NCBI RefSeq assembly: GCF_000196795.1
Contig: NC_014259.1
Span: 3,224,001 to 3,288,000 of the forward strand
Source of the DNA: Acinetobacter oleivorans DR1
GTDB taxonomy: Bacteria; Pseudomonadota; Gammaproteobacteria; Pseudomonadales; Moraxellaceae
Direction: 5' to 3'
Length of the DNA stretch: 64,000 nucleotides
The notes under the pieces were generated by a model, which searched no databases, had not been told where the DNA came from, and saw only the letters and a program-made list of their open reading frames with translations. Shown piece by piece: positions 52,648-61,200 of the stretch; position 1 is the stretch's first letter; every line of letters starts with the position of its first letter. The position numbers and the translations under genes were made by a program.

Positions 52648-52947
52648 CAAGTACCTCGATTTTTTAATTTATCTAATTAGACATAAATACTAGGTGGAAT
52701 GTGGATTTATCTCAACTTGAATGTGTGTATTTTAGTTAACCCTAAATGCAACATACTATGTATTTAGTTATTTTTTTTAAATGTAAAATTGTCATAAAGA
52801 TTTGCCATAAGAAATAAAAATCCTTTCTGCTATCATGTTAACAACGAAAAAACATGAGTCTTGTTTTCTTACAGCTATATTCTCCTATTTGTTTTCATAG
52901 CTGTTGATCACCATAGACTCTTAATATCACCATAAAGGGACCTGTAG
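52648..52947. promoter_or_regulatory. 300-bp intergenic region upstream of fabB with an 8-bp inverted repeat
   Basis: There is no gene. ACAGCTAT (52871-52878) and ATAGCTGT (52897-52904) are inverted with 18 bp between, 43 bp upstream of the fabB ATG, a plausible operator position. A clear sigma-70 promoter is not obvious; TATCAT at about 52832 lacks a partner. Confidence 0.35.
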
Positions 52948-54177
52948 ATGAAACGTGTTGTAATCACTGGTATGGGTATTAACTCATGTATCGGTAACTC
53001 TTTAGAAGCAGTTACTCATTCACTTCAAAATGGAATCTCCGGGACACGTTTTAACCCAACTTATGCTGAACTCAATTTTAAAAGTCATGTGAGCGCTGCT
53101 GCAGAACAAGATTTTGATCATATTGATCGTAAGTTAAAACGCTTTATGGGCGTATGTGCAATGTACGCTTACAATGCTGCTGTAGCTGCTGTTGAACATG
53201 CAGGTCTTACTGCTGAGCAAATCGGTGGTAATCCACGTTACGGTATCGCAGGCGGTTCAGGTGGTGGTTCAACTGCATCTGTTGTTGAAATGACAGAGCT
53301 TTTAGAAACTAAAGGTGCACGTAAAGTAGGACCTTTCTTCGTACCACGCAACATGTCAAACACTATTACTGCAAACGTAGGTGTTGCATTCAAACTGCAA
53401 GGTATTGCTCATACAATTACAAGTGCTTGCGCAACTTCTGCTGACGCAATTGGTTATGCGTACAACCTGATTCAACTCGGCAAACAAGACCTTATGCTTG
53501 CTGGTGGTGGTGAAGAAGATCATTGGTCTCAAAGTTTATTGTTTGATGCAATGGGTGCGCTTTGCTCAAAATATAATGAAACTCCAGAAACAGCATCTCG
53601 TCCATATTCAGCAGACCGTGATGGTTTTGTTATTGCTGGCGGTGGTGGTTTCGTGGTACTTGAATCACTTGAACACGCTCAAGCACGTGGTGCCAACATT
53701 TTAGCTGAAGTTGTTGGTTATGCTGCAAACAGCGATGGCGCAGACATGGTTGCTCCAAGCGGTGAAGGTGCTACACGTTGTGTGTTAATGGCACTTGAAG
53801 AAGCTAAGCAACATGGCGTAGACAAAATTGACTATGTAAATACACATGGTACATCTACTCCAGCTGGTGACATTACAGAACTTAAAGCAATGGAACGTGC
53901 ATTTGGCGAAGGCAATGTGCCTCCTCTTAGCTCAACTAAATCTATGACAGGTCATAGCTTAGGTGCAGCTGGCGTACAAGAAGCTATTTACTCTGTTCTA
54001 ATGATGCAAAATGACTTTATTGCACCAAACATCAATGTAACTGAACTTGATGAAGGCGCAAAACCTTTTGATATCGTACTTGAAAAACGTGATGCAAAAT
54101 TGAATACTGTAATGAGTAACAGTTTTGGCTTTGGCGGTGTTAACGCTTGCCTTATTTTCAAGAAGTGGGATGCATAA
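52948..54177 (+). CDS. fabB: Beta-ketoacyl-ACP synthase I (FabB-type)
   Basis: A 409-residue condensing enzyme of type II fatty-acid synthesis. The triad is C161 (TSACATSAD), H300 (NTHGTSTPAGD) and H336 (SMTGHSLGAAG), the Cys-His-His set of KAS I/II; the overall sequence (GPFFVPRNMSNTITANVGVAF) favours FabB. FabB extends unsaturated intermediates. hemJ starts 18 bp downstream. Confidence 0.9.
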   Translation: MKRVVITGMGINSCIGNSLEAVTHSLQNGISGTRFNPTYAELNFKSHVSAAAEQDFDHIDRKLKRFMGVCAMYAYNAAVAAVEHAGLTAEQIGGNPRYGIAGGSGGGSTASVVEMTELLETKGARKVGPFFVPRNMSNTITANVGVAFKLQGIAHTITSACATSADAIGYAYNLIQLGKQDLMLAGGGEEDHWSQSLLFDAMGALCSKYNETPETASRPYSADRDGFVIAGGGGFVVLESLEHAQARGANILAEVVGYAANSDGADMVAPSGEGATRCVLMALEEAKQHGVDKIDYVNTHGTSTPAGDITELKAMERAFGEGNVPPLSSTKSMTGHSLGAAGVQEAIYSVLMMQNDFIAPNINVTELDEGAKPFDIVLEKRDAKLNTVMSNSFGFGGVNACLIFKKWDA

Positions 54178-54195
54178 TCCCACCTAGGATTATCG

Positions 54196-54648
54196 ATGGA
54201 TGCACCTTCTGATGCTTTTTTGTGGGTAAAAGCATTACATATTATTGCCGTGGTTTGTTGGTTCGCTGCTTTGTTCTACTTACCACGTCTATATGTTTAT
54301 CATGCTATGAGTGAAGATGCTGTTAGTCATCAACGCTTTGAAGTAATGGAACGTAAGTTGTATCGTGGAATTATGTGGCCTTCTCTGATTGCCACATTAA
54401 TTACTGCTCATTTTCTTGTGGATTGGGGCGATGCAACTCGACATTATCATCAAGCAACATGGTTTTACCTTAAAGTTGGATTAGTTGCTTTATTAGTCAT
54501 CTACCATTTGGCATGTGGCTACTACCGTAAAAAACTTATCGGAAATGCTCACTATAAATCACATAAGTTCTGGCGCTTCTTTAATGAAATGCCAACCTTA
54601 ATTTTATTTGCTGTTGTGATTTTAGTTGTCGTAAAGCCTCAGTTTTAA
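54196..54648 (+). CDS. hemJ: Protoporphyrinogen oxidase HemJ (CopD/UPF0093 family)
   Basis: A 150-residue four-TM protein. WVKALHIIAVVCWFAALFYLPRLYVYH carries the conserved His, and KLYRGIMWPSLIATLITA and WFYLKVGLVALLVIYH follow, as in HemJ, which oxidises protoporphyrinogen IX in the membrane. The stop codon lies inside the stem of the terminator at 54633-54661. Confidence 0.9.
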   Translation: MDAPSDAFLWVKALHIIAVVCWFAALFYLPRLYVYHAMSEDAVSHQRFEVMERKLYRGIMWPSLIATLITAHFLVDWGDATRHYHQATWFYLKVGLVALLVIYHLACGYYRKKLIGNAHYKSHKFWRFFNEMPTLILFAVVILVVVKPQF

Positions 54649-54661
54649 CTGGGGCTTTTGC
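54633..54661 (+). terminator. Terminator of fabB-hemJ overlapping the stop codon
   Basis: AAAGCC-TCAGTT pairs with AACTGG-GGCTTT (one mismatch), followed by TGCTTTT; the TAA at 54646-54648 is in the loop and right arm. Confidence 0.7.
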
Positions 54662-54811
54662 TTTTCTTATCTAAGAAATCTTTTATTCACAGCAATAAGA
54701 AAAACTAGATCCATTTAAAGCTTTATATTTTTAAAACAGAACGATAAAACTAATGAATAATCACACCTCTTTATTTCGCGATACCTAACCTATAGTATGC
54801 TAAAGAAATAG

Positions 54812-55372
54812 ATGAACTCATTTAATGGCAAAGCTATGCTACTTTTTAATGCCTTTAAACGCTTAATTCGCACACAATTTATTCTTTTTACGCTTTTTAT
54901 TTTCCGTCACTTAAAAAACTACCCAATTAGACATTTGACTGCCCAAGAAAAAGTATTAGCACAAATGGTCTTTGGCGACATGCTCAATTGTGAACAACCT
55001 AAAATTATTGCTACTCGCTACCTTCCTTGGCAGTCTTACGGTATTTTTATGGCTCCAAACGGAAATATTTATGTCAATCTTTCCGATTACAGTGAAAATT
55101 ATGCTCTAGAATCTAAATTTATGCAGGGTATTTTTATTCACGAACTCACTCATGTCATGCAGTATCAAAAAGGCATTCATGTACTACTTAAAGGCGCCTT
55201 ACTGCAATCGGCTTATTATCTGAGCTTTAAAAGTTACAACCCCTATAAATACACCTACTCTCCCCACAAGGCTTTTAGCTCTTATAACATTGAACAACAA
55301 GGTGAAATTGCCCGTGACATTTGCTCTGGTAAAATCCCAAATATTATCTGTTCACCACAAGTTCATTTGTAA
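54812..55372 (+). CDS. Small zinc-metallopeptidase-like protein (HELTH motif; vgr-related type)
   Basis: A 186-residue protein. HELTH at 110-114 is a zincin-type HExxH motif, and IEQQGEIARD about 50 residues on could supply a Glu ligand. The N-terminus is basic with a hydrophobic segment (RTQFILFTLFIFRHL), perhaps a signal anchor. Similar proteins are labelled vgr-related in Acinetobacter; no vgrG or T6SS gene is near. A second Met (residue 9) could be the start. Activity is inferred from the motif only. Confidence 0.6.
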   Translation: MNSFNGKAMLLFNAFKRLIRTQFILFTLFIFRHLKNYPIRHLTAQEKVLAQMVFGDMLNCEQPKIIATRYLPWQSYGIFMAPNGNIYVNLSDYSENYALESKFMQGIFIHELTHVMQYQKGIHVLLKGALLQSAYYLSFKSYNPYKYTYSPHKAFSSYNIEQQGEIARDICSGKIPNIICSPQVHL

Positions 55373-55757
55373 CTAAATAATCAATCCTTCTTTGAACGTA
55401 ACATTTTTTGCTTAATGTAAATGAGAATTCTTATAAATCAGAAATACTTACCTAAGCTATGAAATCACTCTTATTTAATTCAAATTATTGAAAAAAATAT
55501 AACGCCCTTATTCCAAATTGGCTTGTGATAAGGCAGTATACAAACAATAAAAATAATGAAGCCTGTTTCTATTCTATACAGAAAATCTCGTTATTTTTAC
55601 GCAGAAAATATGTGATTGGTATATATTATTGATCTTGACATTTTTGTTTACTATTTTAATTGTTTAATATCGTATCATACACATCGTTGAAAAATTATAT
55701 CTATAAAAATCAACACTATGTGTATCTATATTCGTTATGATCTAGGATTAGGTTTGA
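55373..55757. promoter_or_regulatory. 385-bp intergenic region upstream of nadE with a Fur-box-like site
   Basis: There is no gene. AATGAGAATTCTTAT (55420-55434) matches 12 of 15 positions of the core of the Fur consensus GATAATGATAATCATTATC. TTGACA (55635-55640) and TAATAT (55665-55670) are promoter-like elements but not properly spaced to each other. The region is strongly AT-rich. Confidence 0.35.
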
Positions 55758-57383
55758 ATGAAAAGTTTTAAAGTTGCCCTTGCTCAGTTTTCTCCGCATA
55801 TTGGCAATATTGACTCAAACACCAAAAAGATGATTGAGCAAGTAAATCAGGCGAAAAAACAAAACGCTGACCTGATTATTTTTCCCGAGCTTTCTGTTAT
55901 TGGTTATCCAGCTGAAGACTTATTGCTACGTCCAAATTTAAATAAACGTATGCAAAAGGCTTTTGCTCAACTTGCCGAAGTTAAAGATATTGTCATGGTT
56001 TTCGGATTTGTGAACCAGACAGAAGATGGTCAACGTTATAATTCCGCTGCTGTCATGAAAGACGGTCAAGTTTTGGGTGTTTTTAACAAACACAATTTAC
56101 CAAACTATGGCGTCTTTGATGAAAAACGTTATTTCCAAAAAGGGCATCAGCATTTGGTGTTTGAATATCTTGGACATAAGTTTGGCGTATTGATTTGCGA
56201 AGATATCTGGTCAATTAATACCGTAAAACAGTTAAGCCAATTAAATGTTGATACAGTTCTTGTATTAAATGCATCACCATACGAAGTCGGTAAACCACAG
56301 CACCGTACACAAACCTTGAGTGAACTTGCAAAACAACTTCACCTCAACATTGTGTACGTTAACCAAGTGGGCGGCCAAGACGATTTAATTTTTGATGGCA
56401 CAAGTTTTGTCAGCAATAAAGATGGTGGAATTGCTTTACAAGCACCAAGCTTTAAAGAAGATCTCTACATCGCTGAATTTGACCCAAAAAACAAAGCATT
56501 TAAAGTCACAGAATCAGCTCCTGCTTTAGAAACATTTGCAGAGATCTATCAAGGTTTAGTTCTGGCAACACGTGACTATGTAGAGCGTTCAGGTTTCCCT
56601 GGTGTAATTTTAGGTTTATCTGGCGGTATTGACTCAGCTCTTACACTTGCTATTGCTGTTGATGCAATTGGTGCAGAAAAAGTACAAGCCGTAATGATGC
56701 CTTATACTTATACTTCTCAAATTAGTGTAGAAGATGCGGCAGAACAGGCTCGTCGTATGGGTGTAACTTTCGGTATTGCTGAAATACATTCAGTTGTAAA
56801 TAGCTTTATGCAAACCTTGTATCCTTTCTTTGGCAACTCACCAGCAGATGCAACCGAAGAGAACTTACAAGCGCGCGCACGCGGCACATTACTCATGGGC
56901 TTATCAAATAAATTTGGTAATTTAGTACTCGCTACTGGCAACAAATCTGAGCTTTCAGTTGGCTACTGTACACTTTACGGTGATATGGTTGGTGGCTTTG
57001 CAGTTCTAAAAGATGTTTATAAAACTATCGTATTTGAATTAGCAAAATACCGTAATAGCTTAAGTGAAACTCCTGTTATTCCTGAACGTGTTATTACTCG
57101 TCCACCTTCAGCAGAGCTTCGCCCAGACCAAAAAGACCAAGACTCTTTACCAGCATATGATGTATTGGATGCCATTCTTTACGCATACATTGAAGAAGAT
57201 TTAAGTCAGGCAGATATTATTGCCAAAGGTTTTGATAAAGAAGTAGTTGAAAAAGTTATCCGTTTAGTTGATCGTAATGAATATAAACGTCGTCAAGGCG
57301 CGATTGGGCCGAGAATTACTTCTCGTGCATTTAGTCGTGAACGACGTTATCCGATTGTCAACGGTTGGACAGCGAATGACTGA
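55758..57383 (+). CDS. nadE: Glutamine-dependent NAD+ synthetase
   Basis: A 541-residue two-domain enzyme. The N-terminal nitrilase-type glutaminase has the triad E44 (IFPELS), K111 (NKHNLPN) and C147 (ICEDIWS). The C-terminal synthetase has the PP-loop LSGGIDS at 287-293. It amidates deamido-NAD to NAD in the cytoplasm. The next gene overlaps by 8 bp (ATGACTGA), so the two are translationally coupled. Confidence 0.96.
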   Translation: MKSFKVALAQFSPHIGNIDSNTKKMIEQVNQAKKQNADLIIFPELSVIGYPAEDLLLRPNLNKRMQKAFAQLAEVKDIVMVFGFVNQTEDGQRYNSAAVMKDGQVLGVFNKHNLPNYGVFDEKRYFQKGHQHLVFEYLGHKFGVLICEDIWSINTVKQLSQLNVDTVLVLNASPYEVGKPQHRTQTLSELAKQLHLNIVYVNQVGGQDDLIFDGTSFVSNKDGGIALQAPSFKEDLYIAEFDPKNKAFKVTESAPALETFAEIYQGLVLATRDYVERSGFPGVILGLSGGIDSALTLAIAVDAIGAEKVQAVMMPYTYTSQISVEDAAEQARRMGVTFGIAEIHSVVNSFMQTLYPFFGNSPADATEENLQARARGTLLMGLSNKFGNLVLATGNKSELSVGYCTLYGDMVGGFAVLKDVYKTIVFELAKYRNSLSETPVIPERVITRPPSAELRPDQKDQDSLPAYDVLDAILYAYIEEDLSQADIIAKGFDKEVVEKVIRLVDRNEYKRRQGAIGPRITSRAFSRERRYPIVNGWTAND

Positions 57384-58404
57384 GCAGGAAAACTCATCAA
57401 AAACTACAGCACTTGCTCAAGCACTTTTGCTTGAGCAGGTGGAATTTTTCAAAAAACAATTATCTATAGAAAACTCACCTATTTATTTCCAGCAGTTCAT
57501 TCAACTGTTTATGCAACATGCTGACGAAATAAAACTTCATGAAGTTGTTGATTTAGAGCAACTACAAGCCGTTGTGAAACGTTATGCTTTTGAAATGCAG
57601 CTAGGTGCTGGTTTACTTGAGTTTATTGGGGAAATTGCGCAGCGTATTTATCTATCTGCCATGAAGTCTCCAATTCAGCTACAAGATTTGGTATCTGACC
57701 ACCAATTTGAAATGTGGCTCTCCAAATTTTTAGAAATGGAACATATTCCTCTTTATCTCAATCAGTTTTTAAGAAGTAGTCCTTCTGTACAACAACTTTG
57801 CCAATATATTGCAACCTCAACCTTAGAACAAAAATTACCAAAATTTCTAAGTGCATCTAGAGTTGATGACTATCACTTTGAATGGCAACACAAACTCAAA
57901 AAATTCTCCTTTCTACAGCAACAACGTCTTGAGCATAAACTTGAAACTTGGATTGCCAGCTTTATTCATGAACAACTCACAGAATTAAGTCTTTTATCGA
58001 GTGAAGATTTAGAAAGCCTAGTGCGTCATGTCTGGGAAGATATTAGACATAAAAAAATGTATGAGTTTATGAAGCAACTCACTCCTCTCGATGTTGAAGA
58101 GTTTTTTGTTTTAATTTACGAATACTGGAAAGAGTTACGCCAGTCGCAATTCATGCAAGATCTGATTTTGTATGGTGTTGAAGTTTTTTATGACTTTTAT
58201 AAAGACCAGAGTTTATTTGAAGTATTAAGTGAGATTGGTTTAACCGAAAGCGACTTACAAACTGAAGCTTTACGTTTTTATCCGAAGGTTATGAATGCCT
58301 TTAATGAACACGGTATTTTAGAACCATTATTACAAGCGCTTTTAGCTCCTTTTTATCAAAGCTCAAAAACACTCGATACGATTGAAAAACACTTTAATAT
58401 GTAA
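57376..58404 (+). CDS. Unknown all-helical protein coupled to nadE
   Basis: I do not recognise this 342-residue protein. It is predicted mostly helical, rich in Leu, Gln, Glu and Phe, with no signal peptide, membrane segment or catalytic motif. Short repeats of LxxFLxxxxxP type recur (FLEMEHIPLYLNQFL, FLQQQRLEHKLETW). ATG at 57376 sits inside the last codons of nadE in another frame; upstream in-frame ATGs lie deep in nadE and are unlikely. It has its own terminator at 58420. Coupling suggests a link to NAD synthesis, or simply shared expression. Confidence 0.7.
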   Translation: MTEQENSSKTTALAQALLLEQVEFFKKQLSIENSPIYFQQFIQLFMQHADEIKLHEVVDLEQLQAVVKRYAFEMQLGAGLLEFIGEIAQRIYLSAMKSPIQLQDLVSDHQFEMWLSKFLEMEHIPLYLNQFLRSSPSVQQLCQYIATSTLEQKLPKFLSASRVDDYHFEWQHKLKKFSFLQQQRLEHKLETWIASFIHEQLTELSLLSSEDLESLVRHVWEDIRHKKMYEFMKQLTPLDVEEFFVLIYEYWKELRQSQFMQDLILYGVEVFYDFYKDQSLFEVLSEIGLTESDLQTEALRFYPKVMNAFNEHGILEPLLQALLAPFYQSSKTLDTIEKHFNM

Positions 58405-58419
58405 AAAGCAGATAAAAAG

Positions 58420-58444
58420 AAACCATGCATGAGCATGGTTTTTA
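58420..58444 (+). terminator. Terminator of nadE and the coupled gene
   Basis: AAACCATGC (58420-58428) and GCATGGTTT (58433-58441) form a 9-bp stem with an ATGA loop, then T. Confidence 0.75.
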
Positions 58445-58447
58445 AAA

Positions 58448-58524
58448 TGGTGGCTATGACGAGACTTGAACTTGTGACCCCCGCATTATGAGTGCGGTGC
58501 TCTAACCAACTGAGCTACATAGCC
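58448..58524 (-). tRNA. tRNA-Met (CAT), elongator
   Basis: A 77-nt cloverleaf with encoded CCA. The 5' end GGCTATG pairs with CATAGCC; the D-arm is AGCTCAGTTGGTTAGAGC; the anticodon loop CTCATAA (anticodon at 58490-58488) is on a CCGCA/TGCGG stem; the T-arm is GTTCAAGTC. Overall similarity to the E. coli elongator Met tRNA, rather than initiator or Ile-CAU, decides the call. Confidence 0.92.
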
Positions 58525-58593
58525 GTAAACTGTGTGCGCATTATCTATAGTTCTGTATAGCAGGTCAAGAGTTCAAAACCACTAAATTCCATC

Positions 58594-58638
58594 AAATGAA
58601 CAAATAAGATTCAGATCATCATTATTTGTTCATTTTTT
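58594..58638. terminator. Terminator of the carnitine operon
   Basis: AAATGAACAAATAA (58594-58607) pairs perfectly with TTATTTGTTCATTT (58622-58635), a 14-bp stem with 14-nt loop, 44 bp past the reductase stop codon. The better T run is on the plus strand, so it probably works in both directions. Confidence 0.7.
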
Positions 58639-58681
58639 AGCAAATTTTCACTTTAAACAGTTGATCAACCAAAGAAATATA

Positions 58682-59638
58682 TTAGAGATCTAATACCAGT
58701 TTTTTTCCTTTTGCTCGCGATACACAAATCATCATGCTCTTTTGTGAAGCCTTTTCTGCATCACTTAAGTATTGATCAAAATGCTCTGCTTCACCTTCTA
58801 AAATAGCAGTTTCACATGTGCCGCAAACCCCTTCACGACATAAGCATTCCACATCAATATTTAATGTTTCGATGGCTTGTAAAATTGTCTGATTACTTTG
58901 TACTTCAATTTCCTGATTAGACTTAGCAAGTACTACCGTAAACGCTTCTCCATCTTCTGGAACTGTTGAAGCAAATTGTTCCCAGTGGATATACTCATCG
59001 CGGTAACGATGCTTATTACAGCAATCAATCACAGCATCAATCATGGGTTTCGGTCCACAGACATAGACATGCGTGCCTTTAGGTTGTGATGAAATCAGTT
59101 CATCCAAATTTAATGCGCAACCTTCTGAGTCAACATAACTAAACACATGATCAGGATGTTTCTGTTTTAACTCATCTAATAAAGCCGCGTGTTCAGGTGA
59201 ACGGTAGGCATAATGTAGCTCAAATTCAGCACCGCGTACTGCAAGCTCATCCATTTGTGGCAAGAATGGTGTAATACCAATACCACCTGCGATTAAAATA
59301 TGTTTATTGCCTGTTTCCGCTAATGGAAATAAATTTTTTGGTTCTGAAATCTGAATTTCACAGCCTTCATTACATTGATCATGCATAAAAACCGAACCGC
59401 CCTTACCTTCCACATCTTTACGAACACAGACTTGGTAAGTAGATAGGTCTTGCGTACAGCTCATCAATGAGTAAGCATTTGAAAGTTGCTCATTCATTTT
59501 GACAATAATATGGCTTCCCCCACTAAATCGAGGAAAGTTCTGCCCATCTTGACGTTTGAACGTGAACCGTTTGATTAAAGGGGTTAGCTGTTCCACATGA
59601 GTAACAACTGCCGGGAACATTTCATAATGACTAGCCAT
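58682..59638 (-). CDS. cntB: Carnitine monooxygenase reductase subunit (CntB/YeaX-like)
   Basis: A 318-residue PDR-type reductase. The flavin domain (FKRQDGQNFPRFSGGSHI, NAYSLMS) is followed by an NADH domain (GGIGITPFLPQM, YVCGPKPMI) and a C-terminal plant-type 2Fe-2S domain (CLCREGVCGTCETAI). It passes electrons from NADH to the Rieske oxygenase CntA. It lies in the cluster with cntA, an aldehyde dehydrogenase, a hydrolase and a BCCT transporter. Confidence 0.92.
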   Translation of the reverse strand: MASHYEMFPAVVTHVEQLTPLIKRFTFKRQDGQNFPRFSGGSHIIVKMNEQLSNAYSLMSCTQDLSTYQVCVRKDVEGKGGSVFMHDQCNEGCEIQISEPKNLFPLAETGNKHILIAGGIGITPFLPQMDELAVRGAEFELHYAYRSPEHAALLDELKQKHPDHVFSYVDSEGCALNLDELISSQPKGTHVYVCGPKPMIDAVIDCCNKHRYRDEYIHWEQFASTVPEDGEAFTVVLAKSNQEIEVQSNQTILQAIETLNIDVECLCREGVCGTCETAILEGEAEHFDQYLSDAEKASQKSMMICVSRAKGKKLVLDL

Positions 59639-59685
59639 ATTAGAATCCTTCTTTTACCGCATTTTCTTATTGCTAGGGCTTATCC

Positions 59686-61137
59686 TTAAAGCCCTAAACA
59701 CATGTATTTAATAGTCATGAACTCTTCAAGACCATACTTTGAGCCTTCACGCCCAACACCTGATTGTTTTACACCACCAAATGGTACAACTTCATTTGAA
59801 ATTGCTGTGGCATTCATACCGACCATTCCATATTCAAGCTGTTCTGATACTCGCCATAAACGTGAAATATTTTCGCTATAAACATAAGCAGCCAAACCGA
59901 AGATCGTGTCATTGGCCTGAGCAACAACATCAACTTCATCTGTAAAGCGAATGAGCGGCGCAACTGGACCAAAAATTTCTTCTTGGACAATTTCCATTGT
60001 ACGGTCAACGTTCGTTAGAACTGATGGCTCATAAAAGGTTTTTCCTAAAGCATGTTGTTTACCACCGCAAGCAACCTTAGCACCTTTACTCACTGCATCA
60101 TCAATCAACTGCTGTGCTTTTAACACCGCTTTTTCATTAATTAATGGGCCAATTTGTACGCCGTCTTCCAAACCATTACCGACTTTAAACTTTTGTACTT
60201 CTTGAACAAACTTCTCGGCAAAAGCTTGATAAATATTGTCATGCACATAAATACGGTTAGCACAAACACAGGTCTGGCCTGCATTACGGAACTTGGCAAA
60301 AATCGCACCTTGTACAGCTTTATCTAAATCGGCGTCATCAAACACAATCAGAGGAGCATTACCGCCTAACTCAAGCGCCAATTTTTTAATGGTACTTGAG
60401 CACTGCTGCATCAGTAGGCGTCCTACTGGAGTTGAGCCAGTAAAGGTCAATTTTTTCACTTTTTCATGTGAAGTAAATACCGAACCAATTTCTTGTGATT
60501 TACCTGTAACGACGTTAATCACACCAGCCGGAATACCTGCTTTTTCCGCAAGCTTTGCAATCGCTAAAGCACAATAAGGCGTTTCATTCGCTGGCTTAAT
60601 CACGACCGTACATCCAGCTGCTAAAGCTGGTGCTGCTTTACGAGTAATCATGGCAATTGGGAAATTCCATGGCGTAATCGCAGCCACCACACCCACAGGT
60701 TCTTTACTAATAATAAAACGCTGCTGGTTATTTACAGTTGGAATCACATCACCATAAATACGCTTACCTTCTTCGGCAAACCATTGAATAAATGAGGCAG
60801 CATAACGCACCTCACCTTTCGCTTCTGCCAGAGGTTTTCCTTGTTCAATGGTCATAATTAAAGCAAGTTCATCGATATGATCGAGAACCAGTTTGTACCA
60901 AGCTAATAAAATATCTGCACGGTTTTGAGCAGTTAAAGCCTTCCAACTTTGTAAAGCAGTATAAGCAGCTTCAACCGCCTGTGTAGCTTCAGCCGCTCCC
61001 ATATTTGGAATTGTGCCAATTTCTTCGCCTGTTGCTGGGTTAGTCACTGGAACCGTTGCATTTGACTGTGCAGCTAACCATTGCCCGTTAATATAGGCTT
61101 GTTGCTGAAATAATTCAGTGCTTTGTAAACTCGACAT
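59686..61137 (-). CDS. Aldehyde dehydrogenase, GabD-like; probable malic semialdehyde dehydrogenase
   Basis: A 483-residue NAD(P)-dependent dehydrogenase. ITPWNFPIAMITRKAAPALAAG (cofactor), FTGSTPVG, LALELGGNAP (general base Glu) and nucleophile C290 (NAGQTCVCANR) are typical of succinate-semialdehyde dehydrogenases. Being between cntB and cntA, it probably oxidises malic semialdehyde released from carnitine. The substrate is inferred from context. Confidence 0.88.
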   Translation of the reverse strand: MSSLQSTELFQQQAYINGQWLAAQSNATVPVTNPATGEEIGTIPNMGAAEATQAVEAAYTALQSWKALTAQNRADILLAWYKLVLDHIDELALIMTIEQGKPLAEAKGEVRYAASFIQWFAEEGKRIYGDVIPTVNNQQRFIISKEPVGVVAAITPWNFPIAMITRKAAPALAAGCTVVIKPANETPYCALAIAKLAEKAGIPAGVINVVTGKSQEIGSVFTSHEKVKKLTFTGSTPVGRLLMQQCSSTIKKLALELGGNAPLIVFDDADLDKAVQGAIFAKFRNAGQTCVCANRIYVHDNIYQAFAEKFVQEVQKFKVGNGLEDGVQIGPLINEKAVLKAQQLIDDAVSKGAKVACGGKQHALGKTFYEPSVLTNVDRTMEIVQEEIFGPVAPLIRFTDEVDVVAQANDTIFGLAAYVYSENISRLWRVSEQLEYGMVGMNATAISNEVVPFGGVKQSGVGREGSKYGLEEFMTIKYMCLGL

Positions 61138-61200
61138 ATCATCTTCCTAACTGAAGAATCAGGTGTAAGTCATCTTTACACCTGAATAAATCCATTTGTT

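Noticed and set aside
58448..58524. Reading the CAT tRNA as tRNA-Ile2 or initiator Met
   Set aside because: The acceptor G1-C72 pair and overall sequence follow the elongator Met tRNA; the initiator mismatch at position 1-72 is absent.
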